NCBI RefSeq assembly: GCF_023195515.1
Contig: NZ_JALPKR020000002.1
Span: 372,001 to 436,000, forward strand
Direction of reading: 5' to 3'
DNA from: Variovorax sp. S12S4
GTDB taxonomy: Bacteria > Pseudomonadota > Gammaproteobacteria > Burkholderiales > Burkholderiaceae_C
Length of the DNA stretch: 64,000 bases
The position numbers were made by a program, and so were the translations under genes. The first letter of the stretch is position 1; each line of letters begins with the position of its first letter. Of this stretch, positions 48,818 to 57,602 are shown piece after piece. The notes beneath the pieces were generated by a model. That model ran no database searches. It was given only the letters and a program-made list of their open reading frames with translations, and was not told the DNA's origin.

Positions 48818-49624
48818 TCAACCCAGTGATTGCAACAACTGTGCCGCCACCGCCACGGCAATCACTTCCGGCTCCTTGCCAGTGATGCCGGGCACGCCGA
48901 TGGGGCAGGTGATGCGGGCCAGCTCGTCGGGCGTGAAGCCGCGCGCCTCGAGCCGGTGGCTGAAGGTGGCCCACTTGGTCTTGCTGCCGATCAAGCCGAT
49001 GTAGGGCAGGTCGTTATGCGTGCGCAGCCGCTTGAGGCAGGCGATGACGATGTCCAGGTCTTCGGCATGGCTGAAGCTCATGATCAGCACGCGGCTGCCC
49101 GGTGCGAGCGCGGCCACGGCGTCCTGCACGGGCTCGGAATGCTCGGTGTCGATCTGTGCCGGCAGCGCCTCGGGGAACACGCCGTCACGGCTGTCGATCC
49201 AGCGCACGGTAAACGGCAGGCTGGCCAGCAGCCGCGCGAGCGCCGCGCCCACGTGGCCGCCGCCGAACAGCGCCACGGGCTTGAGCTGGGCGACCAAGTC
49301 GCGTTGCAGCGCCGGGGCATCGGCGGCCGTGATGCGCCGGTACGAGAGAAACACCACGCCGCCGCAGCACTGCCCCAGGCTCGGGCCGAGCGGGTAGCGC
49401 TGAATGCCGTCGATGGCACGCCGCCCCTCGAGCAGCTCGCGCGCTTCCTGCGTGGCCTGGAACTCGAGCTGGCCGCCACCGATGGTGCCCGTGAGCCCTT
49501 CGGCCCACACCGCCATCCATGTGCCGGCTTCGCGCGGCGCCGATCCTTGGGTCGATTCGACGCGCACCAGCACCGCGTCTTCGCGCGCAAGGCGCGCCAG
49601 CAATTGATCGACCATGCCGTTCAT
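48818..49624 (-). CDS. xdhC: xanthine dehydrogenase accessory protein XdhC
   Basis: A 268-residue cytosolic factor that delivers the sulphurated molybdenum cofactor to XdhB. The N-terminal XdhC/CoxI domain includes VRVESTQGSAPREAGTWMAV, TIGGGQLEFQA and LGQCCGGVV. The C-terminal Rossmann domain includes VALFGGGHVGAALARLLASLPF and YIGLIGSKTKWA. It is needed for xdhAB activity but is encoded 17 kb from those genes, inside the urate branch. Divergent from a lipoprotein gene by 53 bp. Confidence 0.94.
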   Translation of the reverse strand: MNGMVDQLLARLAREDAVLVRVESTQGSAPREAGTWMAVWAEGLTGTIGGGQLEFQATQEARELLEGRRAIDGIQRYPLGPSLGQCCGGVVFLSYRRITAADAPALQRDLVAQLKPVALFGGGHVGAALARLLASLPFTVRWIDSRDGVFPEALPAQIDTEHSEPVQDAVAALAPGSRVLIMSFSHAEDLDIVIACLKRLRTHNDLPYIGLIGSKTKWATFSHRLEARGFTPDELARITCPIGVPGITGKEPEVIAVAVAAQLLQSLG

Positions 49625-49677
49625 TTCCGATACCTTCGGTTGCGGGGTTGCACGAGACTCACGGTATAAACCCGGCG

Positions 49678-50181
49678 ATGAATCGTCAGCTTACGCCCCG
49701 TCGCCTTGCCTTGGCGGCATCCGTTCTTTCTTGCGCTCTCTGGCTTGCCGGCTGCGGGAGCACCGGCACCGTTCCGGGCCAGCTGAGCGACGTCAAGACC
49801 GATCGCGGCGGGGCCGGCGCCGCGCCCCGCGCATCGAATGCGGCCACCGCGCGCGAGTACCGCCGCGATGCCGCGCGCCACATCTACGAAGCCAACAGGT
49901 CGCGCATCTACAGCGGCCAGCTGCCGCCCCTGCTGTACGCGGTCGGTACGCTGCAGGTCAACCTCGATGCCGGCGGCAAAGTGGTGTCGCTGCACTGGAT
50001 GCGCGCGCCCAAGCATGCGCCCGAGGTCATCGCCGAGATCGAACGCTTCGTGCTGCAGGCCGCGCCCTTCCCTGCGGCCACGCGCCTGGGTGCCGTCACG
50101 TGGACCGACACCTGGCTGTGGGACAAGAGCGGGCGCTTCCAGCTCGACACGCTCACCGAAGGGCAGCTGCAAGGCGACTGA
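49678..50181 (+). CDS. lipoprotein with TonB C-terminal-like domain
   Basis: A 167-residue predicted lipoprotein: the signal ends LAGC with Cys 26, followed by GSTGTV. The C-terminal 95 residues (RHIYEANRSRIYSGQLPPLLYAVGTLQVNLDAGGKVVSLHWMRAP) resemble the TonB C-terminal fold but lack the Pro-rich spacer and N-terminal membrane anchor of TonB. The function is unknown. It is convergent with uraH by three bases and unrelated to purine breakdown as far as I can see. Confidence 0.65.
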   Translation: MNRQLTPRRLALAASVLSCALWLAGCGSTGTVPGQLSDVKTDRGGAGAAPRASNAATAREYRRDAARHIYEANRSRIYSGQLPPLLYAVGTLQVNLDAGGKVVSLHWMRAPKHAPEVIAEIERFVLQAAPFPAATRLGAVTWTDTWLWDKSGRFQLDTLTEGQLQGD

Positions 50182-50184
50182 CCC

Positions 50185-50535
50185 TCAGGAGCCGCGGTAG
50201 GTGGAGTAGCTCCACGGGCTCACGAGCAGCGGCACGTGGTAGTGCTGGTCGGTGTGCGCCACGCCGAAGTCCAGCGACACCTTGTTCAGGAAATTGGGCT
50301 CGGGCAGCTTCACGCCGCGCGCCTTGAAGTAACCCGCCACGTCGAACACCAGCCGGTAGGTGCCGGCCTTGAGCGAGTTGTTGTCGTAGAGCGGCCCGTC
50401 GCTGCGGCCGTCTGAATTGAGCGTGAAACGCTTCACCAGCGTCGCATCGTCGCCTTGGGTGGTGTACAGCGCCACCTCCATGCCGGCGGCGGGGCCGCCG
50501 TGCATCGTGTCCAGTACGTGGGTGCTCAGGCCCAT
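50185..50535 (-). CDS. uraH: 5-hydroxyisourate hydrolase
   Basis: A 116-residue transthyretin-related enzyme converting 5-hydroxyisourate to OHCU, the step after PuuD. The N-terminus MGLSTHVLDTMHGGPAAGM carries the catalytic His, TDQHYHVPLL the second His pair, and the C-terminus ends in the YRGS signature. The ATG at 50535 follows AAGGAG and gives normal length. It lacks an export signal. Divergent from the GntR gene, with the shared palindromic operator in between. Confidence 0.96.
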   Translation of the reverse strand: MGLSTHVLDTMHGGPAAGMEVALYTTQGDDATLVKRFTLNSDGRSDGPLYDNNSLKAGTYRLVFDVAGYFKARGVKLPEPNFLNKVSLDFGVAHTDQHYHVPLLVSPWSYSTYRGS

Positions 50536-50598
50536 GGGGCGCTCCTTCAATGATGGAACGACGAGGTTCCGGATGGGGCGGGAAATTCCGGTGGACAA

Positions 50599-50612
50599 AA
50601 GTGTATACAGTT
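50599..50612. promoter_or_regulatory. GntR-type operator between uraH and the GntR gene
   Basis: AAGTGTATACAGTT, with palindrome TGTATACA at 50602-50609, identical over 14 bases to the site at 48750-48763. It lies 19 bp before the GntR start and 64 bp before uraH, placed to control both directions. Confidence 0.65.
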
Positions 50613-50630
50613 ACCGGCTTTGGGTCTATC

Positions 50631-51305
50631 ATGAAAAACATGGAGTCCTCCACCACCCGTTCGATCGTCGACGCGCTCACCAAGGCAATCGTCGAGCACC
50701 GGCTGCAGCCCGGCACCAAGCTGGCCGAGCAGAAGCTGGCCGACCATTTCGGTGTGTCGCGCACGCTGGTGCGCCAGGCGCTGTTCCAGCTGTCGCAGAA
50801 CAAGCTCATTCGCCTCGAGCCCGCGCGCGGCGCCTTCGTGGCGGCACCGGCCGTCGACGAGGCACGCCAGGTGTTTGCGGTGCGCCGAATGCTCGAGGCC
50901 GAGATGACGCGCGAGTTCGTGCGCACCGTCACGCCGGCGAAGATCAAGGCGCTGAAGGAACACGTGGCGCTCGAAAAGTCCGCCGTGTCGGGCGAAGACA
51001 TTTCGGGCCGAACCGAGCTGCTGGGCGACTTTCACGTGCGCATGGCCGAGCTCATGGGCAACCAGGTGCTGGCGCAAATACTTGGCGAGCTGATCTCGCG
51101 CTGCGCCCTCATCACGCTCATGTACCAGAGCACCAGCGCGGCCGAGCACTCCAACGACGAGCACGCCGACATCGTGAAGGCGCTGGCCGCGCGCGACGAA
51201 GAGCGCGCCGTGCGCCTCATGACTGAACACCTGGAACACGTCGAAGCCAACCTCACGTTCGACCGCAAGGTTCCGACCAACGACATCTCTTTGGCGCTGT
51301 CCTGA
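50631..51305 (+). CDS. GntR family regulator (FCD type) of the urate branch
   Basis: A 224-residue regulator. The winged helix covers about 6-75 (RSIVDALTKAIVEHRLQPGTKLAEQKLADHFGVSRTLVRQALFQL). The FCD effector domain from about 85 shows EMTREFV, GDFHVRMAEL and AEHSNDEHADIVKAL, with His and Asp residues in the places that bind a metal and a carboxylate ligand. The ATG at 50631 or 50640 starts it; neither has a strong ribosome site. It heads the puuE operon by six bases. The ligand may be a urate or allantoin intermediate, which is inference. Confidence 0.92.
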   Translation: MKNMESSTTRSIVDALTKAIVEHRLQPGTKLAEQKLADHFGVSRTLVRQALFQLSQNKLIRLEPARGAFVAAPAVDEARQVFAVRRMLEAEMTREFVRTVTPAKIKALKEHVALEKSAVSGEDISGRTELLGDFHVRMAELMGNQVLAQILGELISRCALITLMYQSTSAAEHSNDEHADIVKALAARDEERAVRLMTEHLEHVEANLTFDRKVPTNDISLALS

Positions 51306-51311
51306 ACATCC

Positions 51312-52277
51312 ATGACCGTCTACGACACCACCCTGCCCTACCCGCGCGACCTCGTCGGCTACGGCCGCAACCCGCCGCATTCCCAATGGCCCGGCGGCGC
51401 GCGCATTGCGGTGCAGTTCGTCCTCAATTACGAAGAGGGCGGCGAGAATGCCACGCTCCACGGCGACGCAGGCTCCGAGCAATTCCTTTCCGAGATGTTC
51501 AACCCGGCGAGCTTTCCGGACCGGCACATCAGCATGGAAGGCATCTACGAATACGGCTCGCGTGCCGGCGTGTGGCGTATCCTGCGCGAATTCGAGAAGC
51601 GCGGCCTGCCGCTCACGGTGTTCGGCGTGGGCATGGCGCTCGAGCGCTACCCCGAGCTCACCGCCGCCTTCAAGGAGCTGGGCCATGAAATCGCCTGCCA
51701 CGGCTGGCGCTGGATTCACTACCAGAACCTGGACGAAGCCACCGAGCGCGAGCACATGCGCCTGGGCATGGAAGCCATCGAAAAGCTGACGGGAGAACGC
51801 GCCCTGGGCTGGTACACCGGCCGCGACAGCCCGCGCACCCGCCGCCTGGTGGCGGACTACGGCGGCTTCGAATACGACAGCGACTACTACGGCGACGACC
51901 TGCCCTTCTGGATGAAGGTGCAAAAGACCGACGGCACCGTGGTGCCGCAGCTCATCGTGCCCTACACGCTCGACTGCAACGACATGCGCTTTGCGTTGCC
52001 GCAGGGCTACTCGCATGCCGACCCGTTCTTCCAGTACATGAAGGACACCTTCGACGCGCTCTATGCCGAAGGCGACCCCGCCGGCGACAACAGCCCCAAG
52101 ATGATGAGCATCGGCATGCACTGCCGGCTGCTCGGGCGGCCCGGCCGCATTACCGCGCTGCAGCGCTTTCTCGACCACATCGGCCAGCACGACCGCGTGT
52201 GGGTCTGCCGGCGCGTCGACATCGCGCGGCACTGGAAGCAGGCGCATCCCTTCGAATCTGCCGCCTCAGGAAGCTGA
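51312..52277 (+). CDS. puuE: allantoinase of the polysaccharide deacetylase family
   Basis: A 321-residue cofactor-independent allantoinase that opens allantoin to allantoate. Marks: YPRDLVGYGRNPPHSQWPGGARIAVQFVLNYEEGGENATLHGDA at the N-terminus, HEIACHGWRWIHYQNLDEATEREHM in the centre, and YDSDYYGDDLPFW. It replaces the metal-dependent AllB type. Second gene of the operon, six bases after GntR and two before the next gene. Confidence 0.96.
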   Translation: MTVYDTTLPYPRDLVGYGRNPPHSQWPGGARIAVQFVLNYEEGGENATLHGDAGSEQFLSEMFNPASFPDRHISMEGIYEYGSRAGVWRILREFEKRGLPLTVFGVGMALERYPELTAAFKELGHEIACHGWRWIHYQNLDEATEREHMRLGMEAIEKLTGERALGWYTGRDSPRTRRLVADYGGFEYDSDYYGDDLPFWMKVQKTDGTVVPQLIVPYTLDCNDMRFALPQGYSHADPFFQYMKDTFDALYAEGDPAGDNSPKMMSIGMHCRLLGRPGRITALQRFLDHIGQHDRVWVCRRVDIARHWKQAHPFESAASGS

Positions 52278-52279
52278 CC

Positions 52280-54058
52280 ATGAGCCTCACCATTGCCCAA
52301 CTCAACGCGGCCGTACCGGCCGAAGCCGTGGCCCTGCTCGACGGCATCTACGAGCATTCGCCGTGGATTGCGCAACGCGCACTCGCCGCGCGCCCCTTCC
52401 GCTCGCTCGCGCACCTGAAGCATGCGCTGGTACAGGCATTGGCCGCTTCGTCGGCCGAAGAAAAGATCGGCCTCATTCGCGCCCACCCCGAGCTCGCGGG
52501 CAAGGCCATGGTCAGCAAGACGCTCACGGCCGAATCGACCAACGAGCAGAGCAAGGCCGGCCTGACCGACTGCACGCCCGAAGAGTTCGCAAAGATCCAG
52601 AAGCTCAATGCCGACTACAACGCGAAATTCGGCTTTCCCTTCATTCTTGCGGTGCGCGGGCCCCGCGGCACGGGCCTTTCGAAGCGCGAGATCATCGACA
52701 CCTTCGAGCGCCGGTTGTTCAACCACCCTGAATTCGAGCTCGGCGAAGCGCTGCGCAACATCCATCGCATTGCCGAGATTCGCCTGGACGACAAGTTCGG
52801 CGCCGACATCTCTCTTGGCAACGACGTGTGGGACTGGCACGAAGCACTCTCGGCGCATACCGATCCGGGCTACGCCGAAAAAGGCCAGCTCACCGTGACC
52901 TACCTGACCGACGCGCACCGTGCCTGCGCGCAGCAGATTTCGAGCTGGATGCGCGACTGCGGCTTCGACTCCGTGCACATCGATGCGGTCGGCAACGTGG
53001 TCGGCCGCTACGAAGGCGCAACGCCCGATGCCAAGACCCTGCTCACCGGCTCGCACTACGACACCGTGCGCAACGGCGGCAAGTACGACGGTCGGCTGGG
53101 CATCTTCGTGCCGATGGCCTGCGTGCGCGAACTCAAGCGCCAGGGCAGGCGCTTGCCCTTCGCCTTCGAGGTGGTGGGCTTTGCGGAGGAAGAAGGCCAG
53201 CGGTACAAGGCCACCTTCCTGGGATCGGGCGCGCTCATCGGCCACTTCGATCCGCGCTGGCTCGACCAGAAGGACGCCGACGGCATCACCATGCGCGAAG
53301 CCATGAAGCACGCGGGCCTGGACGAAGCCGACATCCCGAAGATCCAGCGCGACCCGGCCCGCTACCTCGGCTTTGTCGAGGTGCACATCGAGCAGGGCCC
53401 GGTACTCACCGAGCTCGACCTGCCGCTGGGCATCGTCACGGCCATCAACGGCGGCGTGCGCTACGTGGGCGAGATCATCGGCACGGCCAGCCACGCGGGC
53501 ACCACGCCCATGGACCGCCGCCGCGACGCGGCCGCCGCTGTGGCCGAACTCATTCTCTACACCGAGCAGCGCGCCGCGAAAGACGGCGACTCCGTCGGCA
53601 CCGTGGGCATGCTCGAAGTGCCGAGCGGGTCGATCAACGTGGTGCCGGGGCGCTGCAAATTCAGCCTCGACCTGCGCGCGCCGAACAATGCGCAACGCGA
53701 TGCGCTGGCCGACGACGTGCTGGCCGAACTCAAGGCCATTTGCGAACGCCGCGGTGTGCGCTATGAGCTCGAAGAAACGATGCGCGCCTCTGCCGCGCCC
53801 AGCGAGCCGGACTGGCAGCAGCGCTGGGAAAAGGCGGTCGATGCGCTGGGCATTCCACTCTTTCGCATGCCTAGCGGCGCCGGTCACGACGCAATGAAGC
53901 TGCACGAGGTGATGCCGCAGGCCATGCTCTTCGTGCGCGGCATCAACTCGGGCATCAGCCACAACCCGCTCGAATCGAGCACCAACGACGACATTCAACT
54001 GGCCGTACAGGCCTTCCAGAACCTGCTGGACAACCTTGCCGCCGAACAAGCGCACTGA
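52280..54058 (+). CDS. uraD-allC: fused OHCU decarboxylase and allantoate amidohydrolase
   Basis: A 592-residue protein joining two steps of urate breakdown. Residues about 1-170 form the OHCU decarboxylase UraD, with the catalytic His in IRAHPELAGKAM and SKREIIDTFERRL at the end. Residues about 180-592 form an M20 amidohydrolase of the AllC/hydantoinase type: LTGSHYDTVRNGGKYDGRLG (zinc His, Asp), FAEEEGQRY, VHIEQGPVL, TASHAGTTPMDRRRDA and PSGAGHDAMKL. The decarboxylase makes S-allantoin; PuuE in between makes allantoate; the second half deiminates or hydrolyses it. The single frame is uninterrupted, so this is a true fusion. Confidence 0.93.
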   Translation: MSLTIAQLNAAVPAEAVALLDGIYEHSPWIAQRALAARPFRSLAHLKHALVQALAASSAEEKIGLIRAHPELAGKAMVSKTLTAESTNEQSKAGLTDCTPEEFAKIQKLNADYNAKFGFPFILAVRGPRGTGLSKREIIDTFERRLFNHPEFELGEALRNIHRIAEIRLDDKFGADISLGNDVWDWHEALSAHTDPGYAEKGQLTVTYLTDAHRACAQQISSWMRDCGFDSVHIDAVGNVVGRYEGATPDAKTLLTGSHYDTVRNGGKYDGRLGIFVPMACVRELKRQGRRLPFAFEVVGFAEEEGQRYKATFLGSGALIGHFDPRWLDQKDADGITMREAMKHAGLDEADIPKIQRDPARYLGFVEVHIEQGPVLTELDLPLGIVTAINGGVRYVGEIIGTASHAGTTPMDRRRDAAAAVAELILYTEQRAAKDGDSVGTVGMLEVPSGSINVVPGRCKFSLDLRAPNNAQRDALADDVLAELKAICERRGVRYELEETMRASAAPSEPDWQQRWEKAVDALGIPLFRMPSGAGHDAMKLHEVMPQAMLFVRGINSGISHNPLESSTNDDIQLAVQAFQNLLDNLAAEQAH

Positions 54059-54069
54059 AAAGAAAACAC

Positions 54070-55296
54070 ATGACCGACTACGCCAAGCTCGACGCCTGGA
54101 TCGACGCGCACTTCGACGAGGAAGTGCAGTTTCTGCAGCAACTGGTGCGCGTGCCCACCGACACCCCGCCCGGCAACAACGCGCCGCACGCCGAGCGCAC
54201 GGCCGAGCTGCTGAAGGACTTCGGCCTGGACGCCGAGAAGCACGCCGTGCCGGAGCAAGAGGTGAAGGACTATGGCCTCGAGTCGATCACCAACCTGATC
54301 GTGCGCCGCCCCTATGGCGCCGGTGGCCGCACCGTGGCCCTCAATGCACATGGCGACGTGGTGCCGCCCGGCGAAGGCTGGACGCATGACCCGTACGGCG
54401 GCGAAATTGCCGATGGCAGCCTTTACGGCCGGGCCGCCGCCGTGAGCAAGAGCGACTTCGCGAGCTTTACCTTTGCGCTGCGCGCGCTCGAAGCCGTGGC
54501 CAAGCCGACCAAGGGCAGCGTGGAACTGCACTTCACCTACGACGAAGAGTTCGGCGGCATCCTCGGCCCGGGCTGGCTGCTCAAGCAGGGGCTCACCAAG
54601 CCCGACCTGATGATCGCGGCCGGCTTCAGCTACGAAGTGGTCACCGCCCACAACGGCTGCCTGCAGATGGAAGTGACGGTGCACGGCAAGATGGCGCATG
54701 CGGCCATTCCCACCACCGGCGTCGATGCGCTGCAGGGCGCGGTGAAGATCCTCAATGCGCTCTACGCGCAGAACACGCTCTACCAGCAGGTAACGTCGAA
54801 GGTCGAGGGCATCACGCACCCGTACCTCAACGTGGGGCGCATCGAAGGCGGCACCAACACCAACGTGGTGCCAGGCAAGGTGGTGTTCAAGCTCGACCGC
54901 CGCATGATCCCCGAAGAGAACCCGGTCGAGGTCGAAGCCACGATCCGCAAGGTGATCGCCGATGCGGCGGCCGAAAGCGCCGGCATCACGGTGGAAATCA
55001 AGCGCCTGCTGCTGGCCAATTCGATGAAGCCGCTGGCCGGCAACAAGCCGCTGGTCGACGCCATCCAGAAGCACGGGCACGCTGTATTCGGCGAGCCGGT
55101 CAAGGCCATGGGCACGCCCCTTTACACCGACGTGCGCCTTTATGGCGAGGCAGGCATTCCGGGCGTGATCTACGGCGCCGGCCCGCGCACCGTGCTCGAG
55201 TCGCATGCCAAGCGTAGCGACGAACGCGTGGTGCTCGAAGACCTGCGCCGCGCCACCAAGGTGATTGCGCGCACGCTGAGCGACCTGCTGGCCTGA
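54070..55296 (+). CDS. M20 family metallohydrolase
   Basis: A 408-residue M20 (ArgE/DapE type) hydrolase. Marks: VRVPTDTPPGNNAPHAERT, ALNAHGDVVPPGEGW (zinc His, Asp), LHFTYDEEFGGILG (catalytic Glu pair), and VTVHGKMAHAAIPTTGVDAL (dimerisation domain His). It follows uraD-allC by 11 bases, so it probably acts in the same route, for example on ureidoglycine or ureidoglycolate, but sequence alone cannot tell it from peptidases. The end of the operon is here; a 101-bp gap follows. Confidence 0.85.
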   Translation: MTDYAKLDAWIDAHFDEEVQFLQQLVRVPTDTPPGNNAPHAERTAELLKDFGLDAEKHAVPEQEVKDYGLESITNLIVRRPYGAGGRTVALNAHGDVVPPGEGWTHDPYGGEIADGSLYGRAAAVSKSDFASFTFALRALEAVAKPTKGSVELHFTYDEEFGGILGPGWLLKQGLTKPDLMIAAGFSYEVVTAHNGCLQMEVTVHGKMAHAAIPTTGVDALQGAVKILNALYAQNTLYQQVTSKVEGITHPYLNVGRIEGGTNTNVVPGKVVFKLDRRMIPEENPVEVEATIRKVIADAAAESAGITVEIKRLLLANSMKPLAGNKPLVDAIQKHGHAVFGEPVKAMGTPLYTDVRLYGEAGIPGVIYGAGPRTVLESHAKRSDERVVLEDLRRATKVIARTLSDLLA

Positions 55297-55397
55297 GCCC
55301 CCGGGGCGGGGTCACCTGCCGACCGGCCTGCGTTGCGGCCGTCCGACGCAGCGCATCAGCGGCCACCTACACCCGCCGGCAGGCACCGGCGCGCAGC

Positions 55398-56321
55398 ATG
55401 GGGCGCATGACCGAACGCAGTTCCTCCATGTCCGCCCTGCCCGCCGATGCGCATGCGGTCTCGCATCGCTTCATCGATGTCGACGGGACGCAGATCTTCT
55501 ACCGCGAAGCCGGCCCGCGCGATGCGCCGGTGCTGCTGCTGCCGCACGGCTATCCGTGCTCGTCTTTCCAGTACCGCCGGCTCATGCCGGCGCTGGCCGA
55601 CAAGTGGCGGCTGGTGGCGCCGGACTATCCCGGCTTTGGCCTGAGCGGCACACCGCCGGCCGATGCCTTCGGCTTCGACTTCGACGCCTATGCGGGCTTT
55701 CTCGAGGCCTTCTGCAACAAGCTGGAGATCGGCAGGTACGGCCTGTACCTGCACGACTACGGTTCGCAGATCGGCCTGCGCCTGGCCATTCGGCGCCCTC
55801 AGCGCGTGGCCGCGCTCATCATCCAGAACGGCGATATCTACGAAGACACGCTCGGCCCCAAGTACAAGGCCATCCAGGAATTCTGGCGCGACCCGTCGGC
55901 AAAGAACCGCGCGGTGCTCGAAGAAGCGGTGAGCGAAGACGGCTTTCGCGCCGAGTTCGTCGGCGAGGTCTCCGAGGCCCAGGCCGCGCAGATTCCGCCC
56001 GACCTGTGGAAGCTGCATTGGCCGCTGATGAACACGCCGCCGCGGCGCGAGCTATCGCTCAAGCTGATGGAAGGGCTGAAGCAGAACCTCGAGTGGTTTC
56101 CACGTTATCAGGCCTATCTGCGCGAACACCAGCCGCCCGCCCTCATCGTCTGGGGGCCGAACGACGGCTACATGCCCGAGGCCTCCGCGCGCGCCTACCT
56201 GCGTGACATTCCGAAGGCCGAGCTGGTTTTGACGGACGGCGGGCACTGGCTGCTCGAGACGCACCTCGAGCAGGTGGTTCCCGTCATCCGGCGGTTCCTG
56301 TCCGCAGCCCTTTCGCGCTGA
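55398..56321 (+). CDS. alpha/beta hydrolase (haloalkane dehalogenase/epoxide hydrolase type)
   Basis: A 307-residue alpha/beta hydrolase. The oxyanion run is LLLPHGYPCSSFQYRRLMPAL and the nucleophile elbow reads YLHDYGSQIG, so the nucleophile is Asp as in dehalogenases and epoxide hydrolases, not Ser. The catalytic His is in TDGGHWLLETH. Three in-frame ATGs (55398, 55407, 55428) could start it; I use the first. Its 3' end overlaps the convergent aminotransferase gene by 38 bp. Substrate unknown. Confidence 0.82.
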   Translation: MGRMTERSSSMSALPADAHAVSHRFIDVDGTQIFYREAGPRDAPVLLLPHGYPCSSFQYRRLMPALADKWRLVAPDYPGFGLSGTPPADAFGFDFDAYAGFLEAFCNKLEIGRYGLYLHDYGSQIGLRLAIRRPQRVAALIIQNGDIYEDTLGPKYKAIQEFWRDPSAKNRAVLEEAVSEDGFRAEFVGEVSEAQAAQIPPDLWKLHWPLMNTPPRRELSLKLMEGLKQNLEWFPRYQAYLREHQPPALIVWGPNDGYMPEASARAYLRDIPKAELVLTDGGHWLLETHLEQVVPVIRRFLSAALSR

Positions 56322-57600
56322 GGGCAATCTCATGCGTCACATGGAGAAACTTTTCCATGTCGGCCAGAGAGTTGCAATGCAGCGGTGAGACGCGCACCGT
56401 GCCTTCGAGCCCGAACGAGTCGAGCATGCGCTTGGAGTAGATGCTGCTCGCCACGCGCTCGTACACCGTCACGCCGCGCTTGCCGTACTCGACCACCGCC
56501 TGCGTGCAGTCCAGGTGATCGAAGCCGATGCCGATGATGAGGTCGCGCTTCGTCAGGTCCGGATGGTCGAGGAAGACCTTCACGCCTTCGATATTGCGCA
56601 GGCCCGTGGCCTCGCCGCTGCCGTCGAGCAGCGCCGCGAGCAAGGCCCGCTCGTGCAACTCGATGTGCGCGATGCCGGCTTCGAACAGCGCCCGCCGCTC
56701 GGCAGCATCCGAAAAATGGCCGCCGAGCCAGCACACGTAGTCGACGATTTCGGTGACCACCGCAAACTGCCACGGCGCCGAGCTGCCCAGGTCCCAGAAG
56801 TCGGGCTTCTTGCCCGCGAGCTTGTGGTGCGGCAGCAGCGCCGCGCGGTCCGACACCCACGACAGGCCCGAGCCCCGGCAACCGAAGAACTTGTACGGCG
56901 CCATGTTGATGCCGTCCACCGGCGTCTTCTGCAGGTCGATCAGCCCGTGCGGCGCGTGCTGCACCGCGTCCACCACGATGTAGAGATCGGGCTTGATCTC
57001 CCTTGCACGCCGCACGATCTGCTCCAGGTCGAGCTTGGCGCCCGAGATGTTCGACGCGTAGATGACATTGAGCAGGCAGGTTTCCTTGTCCACCAGCCGC
57101 ACGATCTCGTCGGCATCGACGCCGCCGGTCTCGGGATTGCTGCGTGCCACCCGCAGCTCGCGGCCGGCCCGTTGTGCATAGAGGCTCATCGCGTCGAACG
57201 ACGAGGGATGCTCGAGTACGGTGGTAACCATGTTCGTGCCCGGCACGTTCTCGGCGACCGCGCGCACCATGTCGAACATGGCGCCCGACGCGGTCAACGA
57301 CGCATACACACTGCCGCCGCGCGCGTTGAAGATGGTGCGCAGGTCGTCCGTGCCGCGAGCCTGAATCTGCTGCAGTTCGACAGCTGCGGCGTGGATGCGC
57401 TCCGCGTTGTCGGGAATGGCATCGACCTGCGCGAAGCGCTCGACCGCCGCCTTCAGCCGGAACGAGCCGCCCGCATTGTCGAAATAGAGCCGCTCGCGCC
57501 CGTGGTGGTCGTGGTCGACGTTGAGAAAGCGCTGCTTCACCGCGCGCATGAGCGCATCGGGAAACGCCAGTCCGTTGGCGTGGTGTGTGGTGGCCGGCAT
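56284..57600 (-). CDS. class V aminotransferase/cysteine desulfurase-like PLP enzyme
   Basis: A 438-residue fold-type I PLP enzyme. Marks: YFDNAGGSF near residue 40, EHPSSFDAMSLYA, IVVDAVQHAPHGLIDLQ (Asp and His on PLP), and the PLP Lys in NMAPYKFFGCRGSGL. It resembles the cysteine desulfurase-like group but no SufE, IscU or other Fe-S assembly gene is adjacent, so amino-acid catabolism or lyase activity is as likely. It follows an amino-acid-type receptor by two bases in one operon, which suggests the imported compound is its substrate. Confidence 0.85.
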   Translation of the reverse strand: MPATTHHANGLAFPDALMRAVKQRFLNVDHDHHGRERLYFDNAGGSFRLKAAVERFAQVDAIPDNAERIHAAAVELQQIQARGTDDLRTIFNARGGSVYASLTASGAMFDMVRAVAENVPGTNMVTTVLEHPSSFDAMSLYAQRAGRELRVARSNPETGGVDADEIVRLVDKETCLLNVIYASNISGAKLDLEQIVRRAREIKPDLYIVVDAVQHAPHGLIDLQKTPVDGINMAPYKFFGCRGSGLSWVSDRAALLPHHKLAGKKPDFWDLGSSAPWQFAVVTEIVDYVCWLGGHFSDAAERRALFEAGIAHIELHERALLAALLDGSGEATGLRNIEGVKVFLDHPDLTKRDLIIGIGFDHLDCTQAVVEYGKRGVTVYERVASSIYSKRMLDSFGLEGTVRVSPLHCNSLADMEKFLHVTHEIALSAKGLRTGTAG

Positions 57601-57602
57601 CC

